Shown here one piece after another: positions 34,932-46,245 of a DNA stretch of 64,000 nucleotides. The number at the start of each line of letters is the position of its first letter. Within the stretch, counting starts at the first letter, position 1. The stretch comes from Haemaphysalis longicornis (lineage: Eukaryota; Arthropoda; Arachnida; Ixodida; Ixodidae), in the NCBI GenBank assembly GCA_013339765.2, contig CM023450.1, positions 189,862,688 through 189,926,687 on the forward strand, in the 5' to 3' direction. The notes below the pieces were generated by a model. That model was not told where the DNA came from. It searched no databases and saw nothing but the letters and a program-made list of their open reading frames with translations. The translations under genes and the position numbers were made by a program.

Positions 34932-35461
34932 ACAGACAGACAACAAACTACATGTAATAAAGCACACACTTGGGACGGTACACCTGACTCACCACACCCG
35001 CAACAGCACACGGAAGTCGCCTTGGGTAGGCTGCGGATAGGGCACACCCATGCAACGCACTCGTATCTGCTGACGGGATCTTCTAGACCCCAGTGCAGCA
35101 GGTGCGGAGAGGCCCTATCCGTAGTGCACATCACATACTAATACATGCACAAGGCACTTAAAACAAAACGACAGACAACAATCCTACATCCATCGTTTTT
35201 TCTAGGTGATGGTGCCATTTTTTCCCTGAAACGTGTGTTTGAGTATTTGTCAGACGTCAAGTTTTTGAACCTTATTTCCTATCACGCATAATGAAATCTG
35301 GCCCTATACACCAGCCATGCTCATTGTCCTTTTGTGATTTTACTTTTGTTTTTGCTGACTTTACTTAGCGTTTAAGGTTTCACCGCTCATATATGACTAT
35401 TGTTTTGGCGCTCTTTGCCCCAGTTGGCCTTGCGCCATAAACATCCAACCATCATCATCAT
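34932..35461 (+). mobile_element. 3' end of the first LINE
   Basis: It contains the C-terminal zinc-type tail in a shifted frame, a LGDGAIFSLKRVFEYLS block near 35200, an untranslated part and a CCATAAACATCCAACC then (ATC)n tail at 35444-35461. The tail abuts copy B of the duplicated block exactly, so the LINE inserted at or near that edge. Confidence 0.8.
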
Positions 35462-35544
35462 TACTCAGTAAGATTGCAAGAACTCAGCGACGCGAGTGAA
35501 CGGAGAGGATATAGGCCACATGACATTTGCACGCATCACTTTTT

Positions 35545-35850
35545 AACACGAAAGTGTTTTATTCCGGGACACACGAAGATTTCCCATACGTCTTATCCGT
35601 CATGGCAACGAAGCACGCGGCCTGCAAAGGGTGCACCCCTGCACACAGGGTCTTCTTGCAGCGAAGCAACCTTCAGTAGTAAAGAGAATGTTATACGTAT
35701 AGGGTTCTTCGTTTTCGGGTTTTATATTTTAACACGAAAGTGTTTCACGCCAGAATACACCAATATCTCGCGGACGTCATATCCGTCAAGTAAACGACGC
35801 CGGTACAACTTCGCCGAAGCGACCTGCCAGCAGGACGTCGCTCGCCAAGC
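35545..35850 (+). repeat. Imperfect tandem repeat, copy B
   Basis: Two similar halves, each with a TTTTAACACGAAAGTG start and a CGTCATATCCGTCA-like end. Translations of both halves share LTRKCF and TSYPS, which shows the internal repeat and not a protein family. Confidence 0.6.
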
Positions 35851-37151
35851 ACACCCGTAAGGCAGCCCCCGTCCCGCAAATAAGCTGCAGATTTCGCTGC
35901 ACATCTCACTTTCGTGTTTCACTGATTCTTATGACAGAGGAATCAACCACAGTTTTTTTTTTCAGTGAATCAGAAGAACAAGTACATGAAGTGCTTAAGG
36001 GATTTCCGCTGGGAAAGCTCTCTATTTGGATGAGAAACGAGAATGAAGAACTAGAAAATAATGTCGAGCACTCGTAGAAAACCTCACCTTCAGAGTAGGT
36101 AATGAAACACTTGAAGAGGAAGAGGGGAGATCAACGTGTATTATAGCGGTCCAAGTTGTCTGGTTGACCATGGAGTGGGGGACGTCTCTATACCCGGAAG
36201 CCCTGGGTCTTGGTGGCCTGTCTCGCCCCGTCTACGAGGTGTTGTGGGTGATCCGGGCTGGAGCTGGTCAACCGACCCTCCACACTGCTCCAATGAGGGG
36301 TTTGCATTTTGGGCAAGGAATGGTGTGTTGCGGCATTCACACACAATGTTGCAGAGAGTGCATGGCTCAATGCAGAATTTACGTTTGCATGTGTAAAAAT
36401 TCCAATATATAGAGTGTATGTACTATGCGGAAATGTAAGGGGTGTATGACTTTGCCTAAATTGTACGGGTCTTTTCGTTCCGATCCAAATTACGAAAAAA
36501 GATCCAGTGTAGAATTAAAATTTACAGTGCACGTAAGCACTCCTTATTAGGCAGTGAACGCGAAAACATTAAAGTTCAATTGTAGAAAGCATATCTCGGT
36601 ATTGTTGGCTCCTCTACGTTTCACAGCTGCGGTTCATTTAGAGGGTTCAAAACTCATCACCGTGTACACCGCACTGGTGAAGTTTGTAGTACAGTGTCGC
36701 AAAAAGGGAAGCGTGCTCGTTCAATGGAGGATATCACGTGGCGCTTATAGTGGCACATTTCCTGTGATACGAATGTGTCCTCTAGTTGACAACGGAATTC
36801 TTTTGCTTTTGCGACGCTTTTTTTTTGCCCTTCCGGCTACCCATGAGTGACAGGCTTGGTCAATTGCGCTCGTTATAAATGTGCGTATTATGTATTAGCG
36901 AAAACATCTTTGCTTATTTGTGTAATAACCATGCTCAAATCTCCTGTAGTAGTGAATACATGTGTATTACACACGCTTCGCCGTCGATGGCCACAACGCC
37001 TTCGTTCGGTTCTCCCTTAGGCAGCCAAAATTATTGAGCTGGGGTCTTCGAAAGGTTTCATGCTCACCTCGTGTTACGGAGGATAGTGGTCCGGAACAGA
37101 CCCAGCGCCAAATATACCCAGTATTGATTTCAATTAAATTAGTTACATTTT

Positions 37152-37870
37152 AAAGACGATAGTCTTTCTTGGGCTACTTAAACCCAGAAATTTTGGTCTG
37201 TCTGTATGTCTGTCTGTCGGTCTGTCTGTCCATCTGTCTGTCTGCAACTCGATTCAGCTACCCGGCCAAAGTAAAATGCTTACTGCGCAATAGTCTTATA
37301 TACGCACAGCCAAATGTGAACGTCTAAGCCCGGTTTATATGTTCATACTTGTCAACTTTGTTGAACAAGAACAAGACATTACGCCAATATAAGACAGGCA
37401 ATTAGTACACAAGGGATATTTACAGTGCTCCTTTATTAAAAAAATCCTGAATGCTTGGTTTTTTTAATAGCAATGATATTCTACTTCTACTACAGAAGAA
37501 TGTGTACCGCCTGCTGTTGTCCGCGCCACCTCCGGGTGGCATATCAGAAATCACGCGGCAACAGCAAAGAAAGGTTCCACTAGCTAAATTTCACGTTCTG
37601 CTTGGAACGCACGTGGAGCACGGCAACGCGGTTCTATAAACCTTGAAGTCGGCCGCCTCAATTCACGCGCGTCTCCGCCGTACTGCAGCGCTGGAATCGA
37701 GGAACCCCGCCTGTAGCAGTGGAACGCGGTAAATTTAAATCGCCTTGAGCAAACCCTTGCTGTGTTTACCTAGGGATGAGCGCGAGGGAACAGGAACAGC
37801 GTGAGAGGTGAGCGGGAAAGCAAAGGGGGGCATCTTTTTGGCAAACGTCTACAAAGTCTATCGTCTTTTG
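37152..37870 (+). mobile_element. TIR repeat with TCTG microsatellite, copy B only
   Basis: The left end AAAGACGATAGTCTTT and right end AAAGTCTATCGTCTTTT are inverted copies with one mismatch. Behind the left end lies CTTGGGCTACTTAAAC and then (TCTG)n at 37195-37250. The first 155 bp also occur at 15590-15747 on the minus strand. Copy A has no insert at the matching point (2833). About 37 bp beyond the right TIR (37871-37907) are also absent from copy A, so the insertion boundary or target duplication is unclear. No transposase is visible. Confidence 0.7.
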
Positions 37871-38222
37871 ACGACATTTGCAACGAAAGGAGCAGATACG
37901 CGGCCAATTTTTTATACACCTTTCCTAGGAATTGTGTGTCAGCATTATAAGGACACACGGGAAACATAGCTTTCTCGGCCGTTGCAATGTGAAGTAACGG
38001 TAATTGTGTACTCCACTGCCGCGGTCCTCGGTTTTATTTGACTTCTGAGGGTTAGGATTCTCGAACAATACTTTGGCATTTTATATGTATCTATTTTATA
38101 TGTATTTAATTACCATTTATATTTTTGCTTTCATTGGTCTAATATTCGCGACCCAAAACATTTCAGTTCTGCTTGATTGAAACTCGAAGAACCAGTTTGC
38201 CGTTCAGGGCTGCCTTTCTCTT

Positions 38223-38368
38223 TGTAGGGGCTGCTGGCCACTCTGACACGTGTAAGCGAGAGCGCGAGAGCGCCTGACGTGAAGCGCGTGCTCCGACGCT
38301 TCTGGAATAAAGGGAGTTCCATTCTTGCTGCTGAACGGGTCGGGCGTCTCTCTCGTGGGCTCCTAACA
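38223..38368 (+). repeat. Gypsy 5' LTR
   Basis: 146 bp beginning TGTAGGGG and ending CTAACA, matching the 3' LTR in length with about nine differences by eye. It contains an AATAAA at about 38306. The 5-bp direct repeat CTCTT lies outside both LTRs (38218-38222, 42400-42404). Copy A shows the unoccupied site at about 3143. Confidence 0.95.
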
Positions 38369-38382
38369 TGGTGTCAGAAGTG
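38369..38382 (+). other. Primer binding site (tRNA-Leu type)
   Basis: TGGTGTCAGAAGTG directly follows the 5' LTR. It is complementary to the 3' end of a leucine tRNA including CCA, the usual primer arrangement of Gypsy-type elements. Confidence 0.8.
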
Positions 38383-39154
38383 TTCAACCATGCCTATCGA
38401 CCCCAGATGTACCCGTCGTCCGTGTCGGTGCATCCGGACTACAAGCGCCGGCCCCATTTGTGTTCACAAATCCGGGAGAATGGCCTACGTGGATCACCAC
38501 ATTCGAAGATTATGTCTTCGCGTCTGGCCTCGACTCTGCGGGCGACGAACGAAAGGTTCGAACGTTAATCTACGTCATGGGACCGCAGACGCGGACCTTG
38601 CTTACTTCGCTGGGACTATCGGCACCGGAGTCGCAAACCCTTTGCCACAGTCAAGCAGACTTGACCGTCATTTCGTTCATTCCGTCAACGAGATCTACGA
38701 GCGTAGACGCTTCCACCGCCGAACGCAGCAGCCTGGTGAGTCAGTAGATGCTTCCTACGCGGAGCTTCAGAACCTGGTCAAGCGGTGCAGCGACAGCTAC
38801 TCAGAGGTGGGAAGCCGCTTGGTTCGAGACAGATTTGTTGTTGGCCTGTTAGACGAACAACTTTCAGACCAGCTTTGCCGCAGGACGAAGCTGACAGCAG
38901 AAGCGGCGCTATATCAGGCTCTCTTGCACGAGGACGCTCAAAAGGAACGCGCTGCGCGGTCACTTGGCACGCCAGAAAACCTGAATGTCGACGCAGCTAA
39001 GAAGGGCAATCATCGCCGCTCGACACCCTCCTCCTCACTCGCTCAGCACGAGGAACGCCGGCTTTCTGGGAGCTGCGAATACTTCGGTCGCCAGCCTCAC
39101 CCTCGAGAAAAGTGCCCGGCGCGGCGGGCCACTTGCAACTACTGCAAGAGGTAG
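38383..39154 (+). pseudogene. Gypsy gag, frameshifted
   Basis: The N-terminal half reads FTNPGEWPTWITTFEDYVFA in one frame (from 38460). After a frame change near 38640 the capsid part continues with GESVDASYAELQNLVKRC and RDRFVVGLLDEQLSDQL in the frame ending at 39154. A cysteine-rich end has PREKCPARRATCNYCKR, then an in-frame TAG at 39152-39154 and GHFADVC beyond it. The stop therefore falls inside a CCHC zinc knuckle. Pol follows in the same frame. The stop is probably a mutation and not programmed readthrough, because it interrupts the knuckle. Confidence 0.85.
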
Positions 39155-40162
39155 GGTCACTTCGCCGATGTCTGCCGAGCAAAGAAAGGAAAAGCCAAGC
39201 TAGGCTCGGTGGAACTCCACGCGGTCGGCACGCGCGGTGCAAGGTACGCTGACGTGCGCGTGAATGGCATACCCGCCAAATTCAAAATAGACTCTGGCGC
39301 AGAAGTGACAGTTGTCCCTTCAACTTTTCCTGCCGTTCCCAAAGTTCTTGATCGAGCAGAAGCGGAGCTCACCGGACCAAGCAACCAGCGTCTGTCAGTG
39401 CTCGGGACGTTTTCCGCGACCCTCAACTGGAAAGACAAGTCGACCACTCAACGACTTTACGTCATGCGAGGTCAGAACACCCCGCTACTTGGGCTTCCCG
39501 CCATAGAAGACCTGGGTGTCGTGAAGTTCATCGACGCAACATCTTCTACAATGCCTCCTCCGCAACGTCGAATCTTTCAAGGGTCAGGTGTACTTCCAGA
39601 ACCGTACAAGATCCGCCTTGTACCGGATGCACAGCCCTTCGCTTTGTGCACCCCACGGAGGATTCCAATTCCATTACTGCCAGTCGTCAAAACTCAACTC
39701 GACGAGATGGAGAGTCAAGGCGTCATCCGCAAGGTACACAAACCAATGCCGTGGGTGCGCCGGTCTCGTGTTGTACCAAAGTCGACAGGTGGTTACAGGA
39801 TTTGTGTAGACCTCACCAAGCTAAACCAGTATGTCCAACGGGAACGCTACGTTCTTCCAACTGTGGACTCTGTGTTGAGTCAGCTGAAGGACGCACACAT
39901 ATTCTCCAAGTTAGACGCCACATCAGGATTCCATCAGGTGAAGCTTTGCCCTGAAAGTGAAGAGCTGACTACCTTCATCACACCCTTCGGTCGCTATTGC
40001 TATCGTCGCCTTCCTTTCGGTATCGCTTCCGCTCCGAAATTCTTCCAGCGCCTGATGTCTAAAATCCTGGAGGGTCTTCCGGGAGTTGTCAACATGATCG
40101 ACGACATTTTGGTATTCGGGAAATACCGTCAGGAACATGAAAAAGACTTCAAGCCACCATGA
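39155..40162 (+). pseudogene. Gypsy pol: protease and reverse transcriptase
   Basis: Continuous with the gag frame after the TAG. Protease: FKIDSGAEVTVVP, with the catalytic DSG about 28 residues after 39209. Reverse transcriptase: YRICVDLTKLNQYV, SKLDATSGFHQVKL, LPFGIASAPKFFQRLM and the catalytic MIDDILVFG (DD about 298-299 residues after 39209). A single-base change near 40145 shifts the frame and causes the TGA at 40160-40162. The protein line continues in another frame with LNRKKCEFG and YLRFLGVVV to 40454, where a SINE interrupts it. Confidence 0.92.
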
Positions 40163-40454
40163 AAACGCCTAGACGAGGCCGGGGTCACGCTCAACAGGAA
40201 GAAATGTGAGTTCGGAGTCAAGTATCTCCGTTTCCTCGGGGTTGTCGTCAACCAGAACGGAGTGTCACCAGACCCAGACAAAGTCAAGGCGATTCAAAGT
40301 CTTCCGCCACCAACGGATACCAGCGGAGTACGCAGGCTACTCGGTATGGTCAATCACGTTGGTCGCTTCCTCCCGCACCTCGCAAGCGTGACTGCGCCCA
40401 TCCGAGTTTTACATAATAAAAACAGTTACTGGACCTGGGGTGTGGATCAAGATA

Positions 40455-40686
40455 ATTGATTGATTGTGGGGTTTAACGCGCCGACGCAACGCAGGCGATG
40501 AGGCGCGCCGTAGTGGAGGGCTTCCGGATTAATTTGACCCCCTGGGGATCTTTATCGTGCGCCGAAATCTCGTACACACGGTTTTTTGCTTTTCGCCTCC
40601 ATCAGAAAAGCCCGCCGCGCCGGGAATCGAACCCGCGACCTCGTGCTCAGCAGCGCAACGCCTTAGCCACTGACCACCGCGGCGGG
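40455..40686 (-). mobile_element. Ruka-like SINE inside Gypsy pol
   Basis: Same family and orientation as 6075-6317, with a B box complementary to GGAATCGAACC near 40622 and an A-box region carrying a small deletion (CTGACCACC in place of CTGAGCCACC). It is flanked by a perfect 14-bp direct repeat TGTGGATCAAGATA (40441-40454 and 40687-40700). Pol coding resumes immediately on the far side, in the RT-RNase H connection, so the insertion is later than the Gypsy insertion. Confidence 0.95.
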
Positions 40687-41740
40687 TGTGGATCAAGATA
40701 CCGCATTTAAAAAGGTCAAGGAGATGATCAGCTCGGACTGTTGCATAGCTCTATATGACCCGTCGTTTCCAACCGTGGTCTCGGCGGATGCAAGTTCGTA
40801 TGGTATCGGCACCGTGCTTCTCCAAAGTCAACCCTGTGGGGCTCGACGCGCTGTCGCCTTCGCTTCGAGATCTTTGACTCCAACAGAAGCCCGCTACAGC
40901 CAGACAGAGGAGTCACTGGCGATAACATGGGCTATAACGCGGTTCGACCAGTACCTGCGTGGTCTCTTCTTCACGGTGGAGTCTGACCATCAACCCCTTG
41001 TAGCTCTTCTCGGACATAAAGACCTCGATCAGCTGCCACCAAGGATTCAGCGCATGCGCGTAAAGTTGATGCGCTACCAATTTCAAGTAAAGTACGTGCC
41101 GGGGAAGTTGCTGGCAACTGCAGACACGCTGTCCAGAGCTCCCTGCGATACCGCTCCCCCTAAATTAGTAAATGCTGTTCAACTCTTTATTGGGGATGTC
41201 TACAAAGGCCTCTCAGCACCAGTAGCAAGCCGCCTTGAAGAGATTCGACAAGCCCAGCTACACGACGAGGAATGCCTCGCAGTCAGTGGTTTCATAGAAA
41301 ATGGCTGGCCAGACAAGAGCAAGGTTCCAGTTCACCTCGTGCCATTTTGCAAGGAAAGGGCAAGATTGAGCACTTTCATAGAAATTATACATTTAGACCA
41401 CCGCCTAGTTATCCCTCGGGCGTTGCGAGCCAATTTGCTGGCCCTCCTTCATGATGGACACCAAGGACTTCGCCGGTGCAAGGAACGAGCAAGAGAAAGT
41501 GTCTGGTGGCCTGGGTGCAACATGCACATTGAACACATGGTTACAAGCTGCGAACAGTGCGCAACCAACAGAGTGGTGAACCCCGAACCACTCATGCCTA
41601 CAACGACACCGGATCCTCCGTGGCAACATCTTGCGATCGACCTATTCCAATGCAAAAGCCGTGAGCACCTTGTCGTCGTAGATTACTACTACTCGCGCGT
41701 TTCCCGAAGTAGTGTCCCCTCACTTCCACGACTAGCGTAG
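40687..41740 (+). pseudogene. Gypsy pol: RNase H and integrase start
   Basis: The open frame 40688-41740 reads RNase H (VVSADASSYGIG, YSQTEESLAITWAI, FTVESDHQPLVAL, LATADTLSRAP). The integrase zinc domain follows (HDGHQGLRRCKERA then a CEQC pair) and the start of the catalytic core (WQHLAIDLFQ). The frame breaks near 41690 just after VVVDYYYSR, so the core continues in another frame. Confidence 0.9.
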
Positions 41741-42212
41741 CAGTGATAAACGCGGTCAAGAGTTTCCTTCGCGCGGCACGGGATCCCTGATGTCGTTCGG
41801 ACAGACAATTGACCCCCAATTTTCATCAAACGAATTTGCCAAGTTTGCTCAAACGTACGGTTTTCGCCATGAAACCAGCAGCCCGCGGTACCCGCAAAGC
41901 AATGGCGAGCGGAACGCATGGTACGGACGGTAAAGTACCTTCTGGAAAAAAGCGATGACCCGTACCTGGCACTCCTATCCTATCGTGATACACCGGGACC
42001 ATCCGGATTTTCCCCAGCCCAACGCGACGCAGGACTCCACGTCACACGAGGGAGAAGAGTGGACGGGACACGAAGAGGAAGAGAGTACGGGAAGATGGCC
42101 AACTTCGCCAACTTCTGGGACAGTTTCTGTTCCTGATTCGGCGCGGTCTCCAGGCAGCTATCGCACGAGATCTGGCCGAGTGGTCCGACCCCCGCAAAGA
42201 TTGAACTTATAG
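41690..42212 (+). pseudogene. Gypsy integrase core and C-terminus
   Basis: In shifted frames the core continues through DNxPQF-like, SSNEFAKFAQTYGF and SNG blocks to PYLALLSYRDTPG. A deletion after SGFSPAQ removes part of the C-terminal region. The last stretch (GSYRTRSGRVVRPPQRLNL) ends with TAG/TAA at about 42210, followed by the polypurine tract AAGAGGGGAGA at 42243-42253 just before the 3' LTR. Confidence 0.8.
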
Positions 42213-42253
42213 CGTTTCGAGTGTACCCCTTTGTTATAGTCTAAGAGGGGAGA

Positions 42254-42399
42254 TGTAGGGGCCGCTGGCCACTCTGACACGTGTGAGCGAGAGGGCGAGA
42301 GCGTCTGACGTGGAGCGCGTGCTCCGACGCTTCTGGAATAAAGGGAGTTCCATTCTTTCTGCTGAACGGGTCGGTCGTCTCTCTCGCGGGCTCCGAACA
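42254..42399 (+). repeat. Gypsy 3' LTR
   Basis: 146 bp, TGTAGGGG to CGAACA, about nine differences from the 5' LTR, preceded by a polypurine tract and followed by the CTCTT target duplication. The whole element is 4177 bp including the SINE. Confidence 0.95.
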
Positions 42400-42717
42400 C
42401 TCTTTATTTGGTAGTTTCCTGCGATAAACCTTGGCAACGTCGCCAGAGCCGTATACGTTTGTTTGAAATATTCGTGACTGCTACTGTTCGATTTAATGAG
42501 TTAGACATCTTTTTTTAGACGTTTTAAGCCCATAATTTCATTATTCGGTTTGTTAGGTCTCAGTTCATTTAATCACAATTTTCTCGCGTGTATTACCTTT
42601 GTGTCTCTTCCAATCCCCTTACCGGATATGTGTCACACAAGATGTAATCATCCGAATCGTGATTGATGGTTATTATTCGGGTGCATTATCATCAGCATAA
42701 GCAAAGCTCCCGTACAG

Positions 42718-42802
42718 GACGACATGGGTGGTGCGGGCAATGTGGCCCGAGCCCAGCGGTCCCCGCCGCCGGCTCAACATCTGCGCGACCATCGTTCTAC
42801 AT
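42718..42802 (+). CDS. Host gene exon a (unidentified protein)
   Basis: An 85-bp block between acceptor CCCGTACAG and donor GTAAGC. In the frame that joins exon b it starts with one base of a split codon and gives 28 codons, TTWVVRAMWPEP then RRRLNICATIVLH, ending in phase 0. Exon b starts in phase 0 with VVLLAVEA, so the junction makes a hydrophobic run (ICATIVLHVVLLAV) that could be a membrane segment or signal anchor. The other two frames are also open, so the frame rests on the fit to exon b. The same 85 bp are unchanged in copy A. The protein family is not recognised. Confidence 0.55.
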
Positions 42803-43587
42803 GTAAGCACGTAAAAGACTTCCCCCACATTTTCTCCGCACAAGCCTCAGTCTCTCTCTCTCCAACAAATCCCCCCGCGGTGTACCTTAACTGAACCCAG
42901 CCAACGGACATGTGCGCTGGTTTATTTACACCTAAAAGGAGATGAAATGCTGCGTATGCACGTAGGTATGAATTGGTAGATTTGGTGTGTGTATGTAGCA
43001 GTGTTCAATGTGCTTTGCTGATTACCACAAGTTGGAAAGCTTAATAATATACGTACGTTACACATAGAACTAAACTTGGATTTCAATAACTTAGACCTCA
43101 GTTCTCTACGCTAGGGGACCGGCGTGGGCACCTTTCGAGGTGCAGACGAGATAGACCTCCTTGTGTGTTGCATATAAAAATCATGTGAGTGCTACTTTTT
43201 ATTCCGCCACCCAAACCTCGGCCTTGTCGATGTCGGCAACTGGGGCCGGCGCACGTTCATGAATAGAGGCAAAAAATTAAACACCCCTCCGTCTAACGAT
43301 GACAATGGCTGAAACGCGAAGTTTTCTTGCGTGTGATTTAAATGGTGAACTGCCAAAGTCAAACCAACAATGAATCGCAGAGGGTTGTACTTAATCTTTA
43401 ATGGAGACACATATAAAAGAGATTGTCTTTATTGCATTGAGACTTTTTCATGATTTACATATTCCCACTTGCGTCGACGACTTTACACGAGCACAGGTCG
43501 GCCTTGTGGTTGCTGTGGACGACAGTTAGAGTTTCTGCCGTCGTAACACCACACAGCTTTCTTACAAACGTCAGTTTGCGATCCGGT

Positions 43588-43665
43588 TTGACCGTATCGA
43601 AATAGCGCAATAGGATAGACATCGGCTTCATTACGCGAGCGACCCAGGTTCGGTTCCAACCACGA
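43588..43665 (+). repeat. tRNA-derived SINE head, copy B
   Basis: Counterpart of 4317-4392, with TAGCGCAATAGGATAG and GGTTCGGTTCC followed by poly-T. Confidence 0.5.
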
Positions 43666-44281
43666 GCAGCGTTTTTTTTTTCCTTCGGATGGCTGTGTAA
43701 AGCTGGCTTCACTGTCATGTGTTTTGCCGTGCGCCAAGCGCTAGCAGACTTAATGCGGTAGCAGTAAAACCTAAATGCAGAGTTAGGTGAAGTGTAGAAT
43801 TTCGCCTATGTTTATCTAAGCTATCGTTCATTCATCTTCCGTCATAAAGCCGCGTGGGCATTTAAAGAAAGCACACGAAGCAGTGGCTACCCCCCCCAGC
43901 AACATTCGGTGGTTGCCTCCTACGGCGTCACAGAATATTGCTCGTGTTTTTGGGGGCCACCTACATAAGCCTCCGCCACGAAACATGACTGAGTGAGTGA
44001 TTGTAGGAGGGCCTTTAGTTACGTTTGAACGTGTCACTGGAATATTGACGTGCGTGTCACGCAGGTGATAACTACGTTTTACATGCTGGCCCATCATAAC
44101 TTCACTCTGACCCAACTCCGTCATTGTGGCTGTCTCTAAATGTGAAAAATGTTTTAATATGACGGGAGTTGAATTACCAATGCTAGTTGTTTGTTTCCAA
44201 TTGAACAAATGTGTATTACGTTTTCATGGTCCTTTTAATGAGTGTCCGTCGTTGGTTTCTTGATATTCCCCTTGCGCGCAG

Positions 44282-44418
44282 GTTGTGCTTCTTGCGGTGG
44301 AGGCCGCCGGTGGCAGGGGCTACTGGACAGACACCGAGGAGGCCGGCGTGCTAAACAGGATCCGCGAACGCGCCCTGGTGGCCGGCATGGAGGCACCGCC
44401 TAGCAGCCGACACGAAGG
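44282..44418 (+). CDS. Host gene exon b (unidentified protein)
   Basis: Acceptor CCTTGCGCGCAG, donor GTGCGT, 137 bp, phase 0 to phase 2. It reads VVLLAVEAAGGRGYWTDTEE, then NRIRERALVAGMEA: a hydrophobic start, then a helical charged stretch. Its phase 2 end fits the one-base start of exon c at 56518. The frame stays open past the donor to 44503. Near the end, single-C differences from copy A alter the last eight codons, so the exact C-terminal residues and the phase depend on base accuracy. The intron to exon c would be about 12 kb and holds two LINEs. Confidence 0.55.
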
Positions 44419-46245
44419 GTGCGTGTCGGCCTTCGCAGTGAAAGCCGAAATATGGCAATCCCGCGCAAGGATCACTGACTGCAAATACATCATTAATAAT
44501 TAGCTTAACCCTGGTCATAGTTAAGCCACTCCGCCTCTAAGATTTTGCTCAGTATCGTCATATACGATGCATGCTCCCACGCATCTCAAGAAATCCTGCT
44601 GCGTAAGATAATAATGGAGCCGTAGTAGCCTCAGAATAATCTATTACGTGGGTCGAAGTTTGGAAGAGGTGTTTCCACTTTGTTTCTAAGGCTCTAAAAG
44701 GTATTTGTGGGGCGCAGTTTCGCCTTTTTAGGGTTTCCTCAAAACATTTTCTTATATTATACGTTTGGTATATATGGCATATTTTCGGGGCGTCCCTATG
44801 GCGACTCCCTGTTGTTGTAAGTAAACACGTTTGAGTTCACGGAGCATTTCTTCTCTGGACTCGGCAGTAAATCAAAAGCATTGATTATTAGGCGCGAATC
44901 AAATACCTCCAAACGATATGTGTCGTCTCAGATCAGTGTTTAAAATTTGATATTAATTTCGGCCTAGCAGCCGAAGAAAAAGATCAAGCCCATTGCCATC
45001 CATGTGAAATTTGCTGTAACAGCGGAGTTGTGGTTCTTTTGCGTCAGCTTGAACGTCAAGAGCAGCACACCCGATAACGGCAACGCCTTCGCCCCGAAAA
45101 TTCTACGGCTCGCACGAATGGATGGGTAGGTAAACGCAATCGGCGGGAGGCTCCCCCCCCCCCCCCCCCATTCTTTCCCCCTGTGCGCGACCCAGTTGCG
45201 GTGGCAAAACAGTCATTAACCCTGAAACCTGTCTATCGGTAAATAGGCACTGAAGAGCGAATCTAAACACATAACAAAACGTCCTGCGAAAAAAGAACTC
45301 TGTTAGGCAATGGCAAAACTTGCACGCATGCACTTAAAATCCAGTCAAGGATCATACCCACGAATCCTACCACATTCGTTAAATCCCAGTGCTCAATTCT
45401 CGTTCTGTCTCAGTTAGCACCTTCCAGCAGTGATGTCCCGTGCGAGCGATTTTCCCTTTTTCGGGGAATTAGCGGCTGTAATTACGGCCAAAAGGGAAAA
45501 AGGGAATCTTTAAAGATGGAAAAATTTTTAGGGGTCGTGGAGTAAACAGGAAAAATAAGTCAGTAAACCGGACCTCGCATCATTCATTACTTTGTTTTCT
45601 TTTTCAGTCACTTTAACACTTCGTCGGATTAATGTTGAAATGTCCGCAGTGTTGTTACCGCAAGTTAGAAGCATCCAAGACCGCTTCCAAACCAACTCAT
45701 AAAACTGGCTGGAGCATATAGAACAGAATACTCCATGAGAAAGAGCTAGTCCAGAGTGAAGCGGCAGCAGCTGAAGGGCTAAACCTGTTCGCATGTGTTC
45801 CTGCGCAATAAACAAAAAATTATTTCGGGTGCGCCTTAGTCCGCGTGCGGTCAACAAGAGATGGCGCCAGCAGCCCTGGCGCTGAGCTATAATTGCCTGA
45901 ATTACCCAAGGATGTCTTGTATTTTTTCACGCGAGCAATTTTAACTTAGAGATTTAGCATGCAATGTAAGCATGATGTTACGTGCAAAACGTAATATGCA
46001 TAGTCAAATTCTGCTGAATGGCACATATGTTCTAGAATTTAGTCACGCTGAAACTTTGATTTATGGAATGGCGTCTGGGTACGCAAAGTTACCTAAAGTA
46101 GACATAGTTTGCGCTAGCTAACGCCCAAAATTTAACAGGACCCCACGTAAATAACTATCAGCTGCAAGAAGACAATGCTGAGAATTCTTGTTAGACCTGC
46201 GGGAGAAAATGCTAAAAATAGCACCTTGACCAGTTAACGATAGCG
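44419..46245. other. Intron-like, block copy B
   Basis: Matches 5134-7319 minus the SINE. It has a poly-C run of about 17 near 45155-45171 that is shorter in copy A. The open minus frame 45528-45857 is judged non-coding. Confidence 0.5.
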
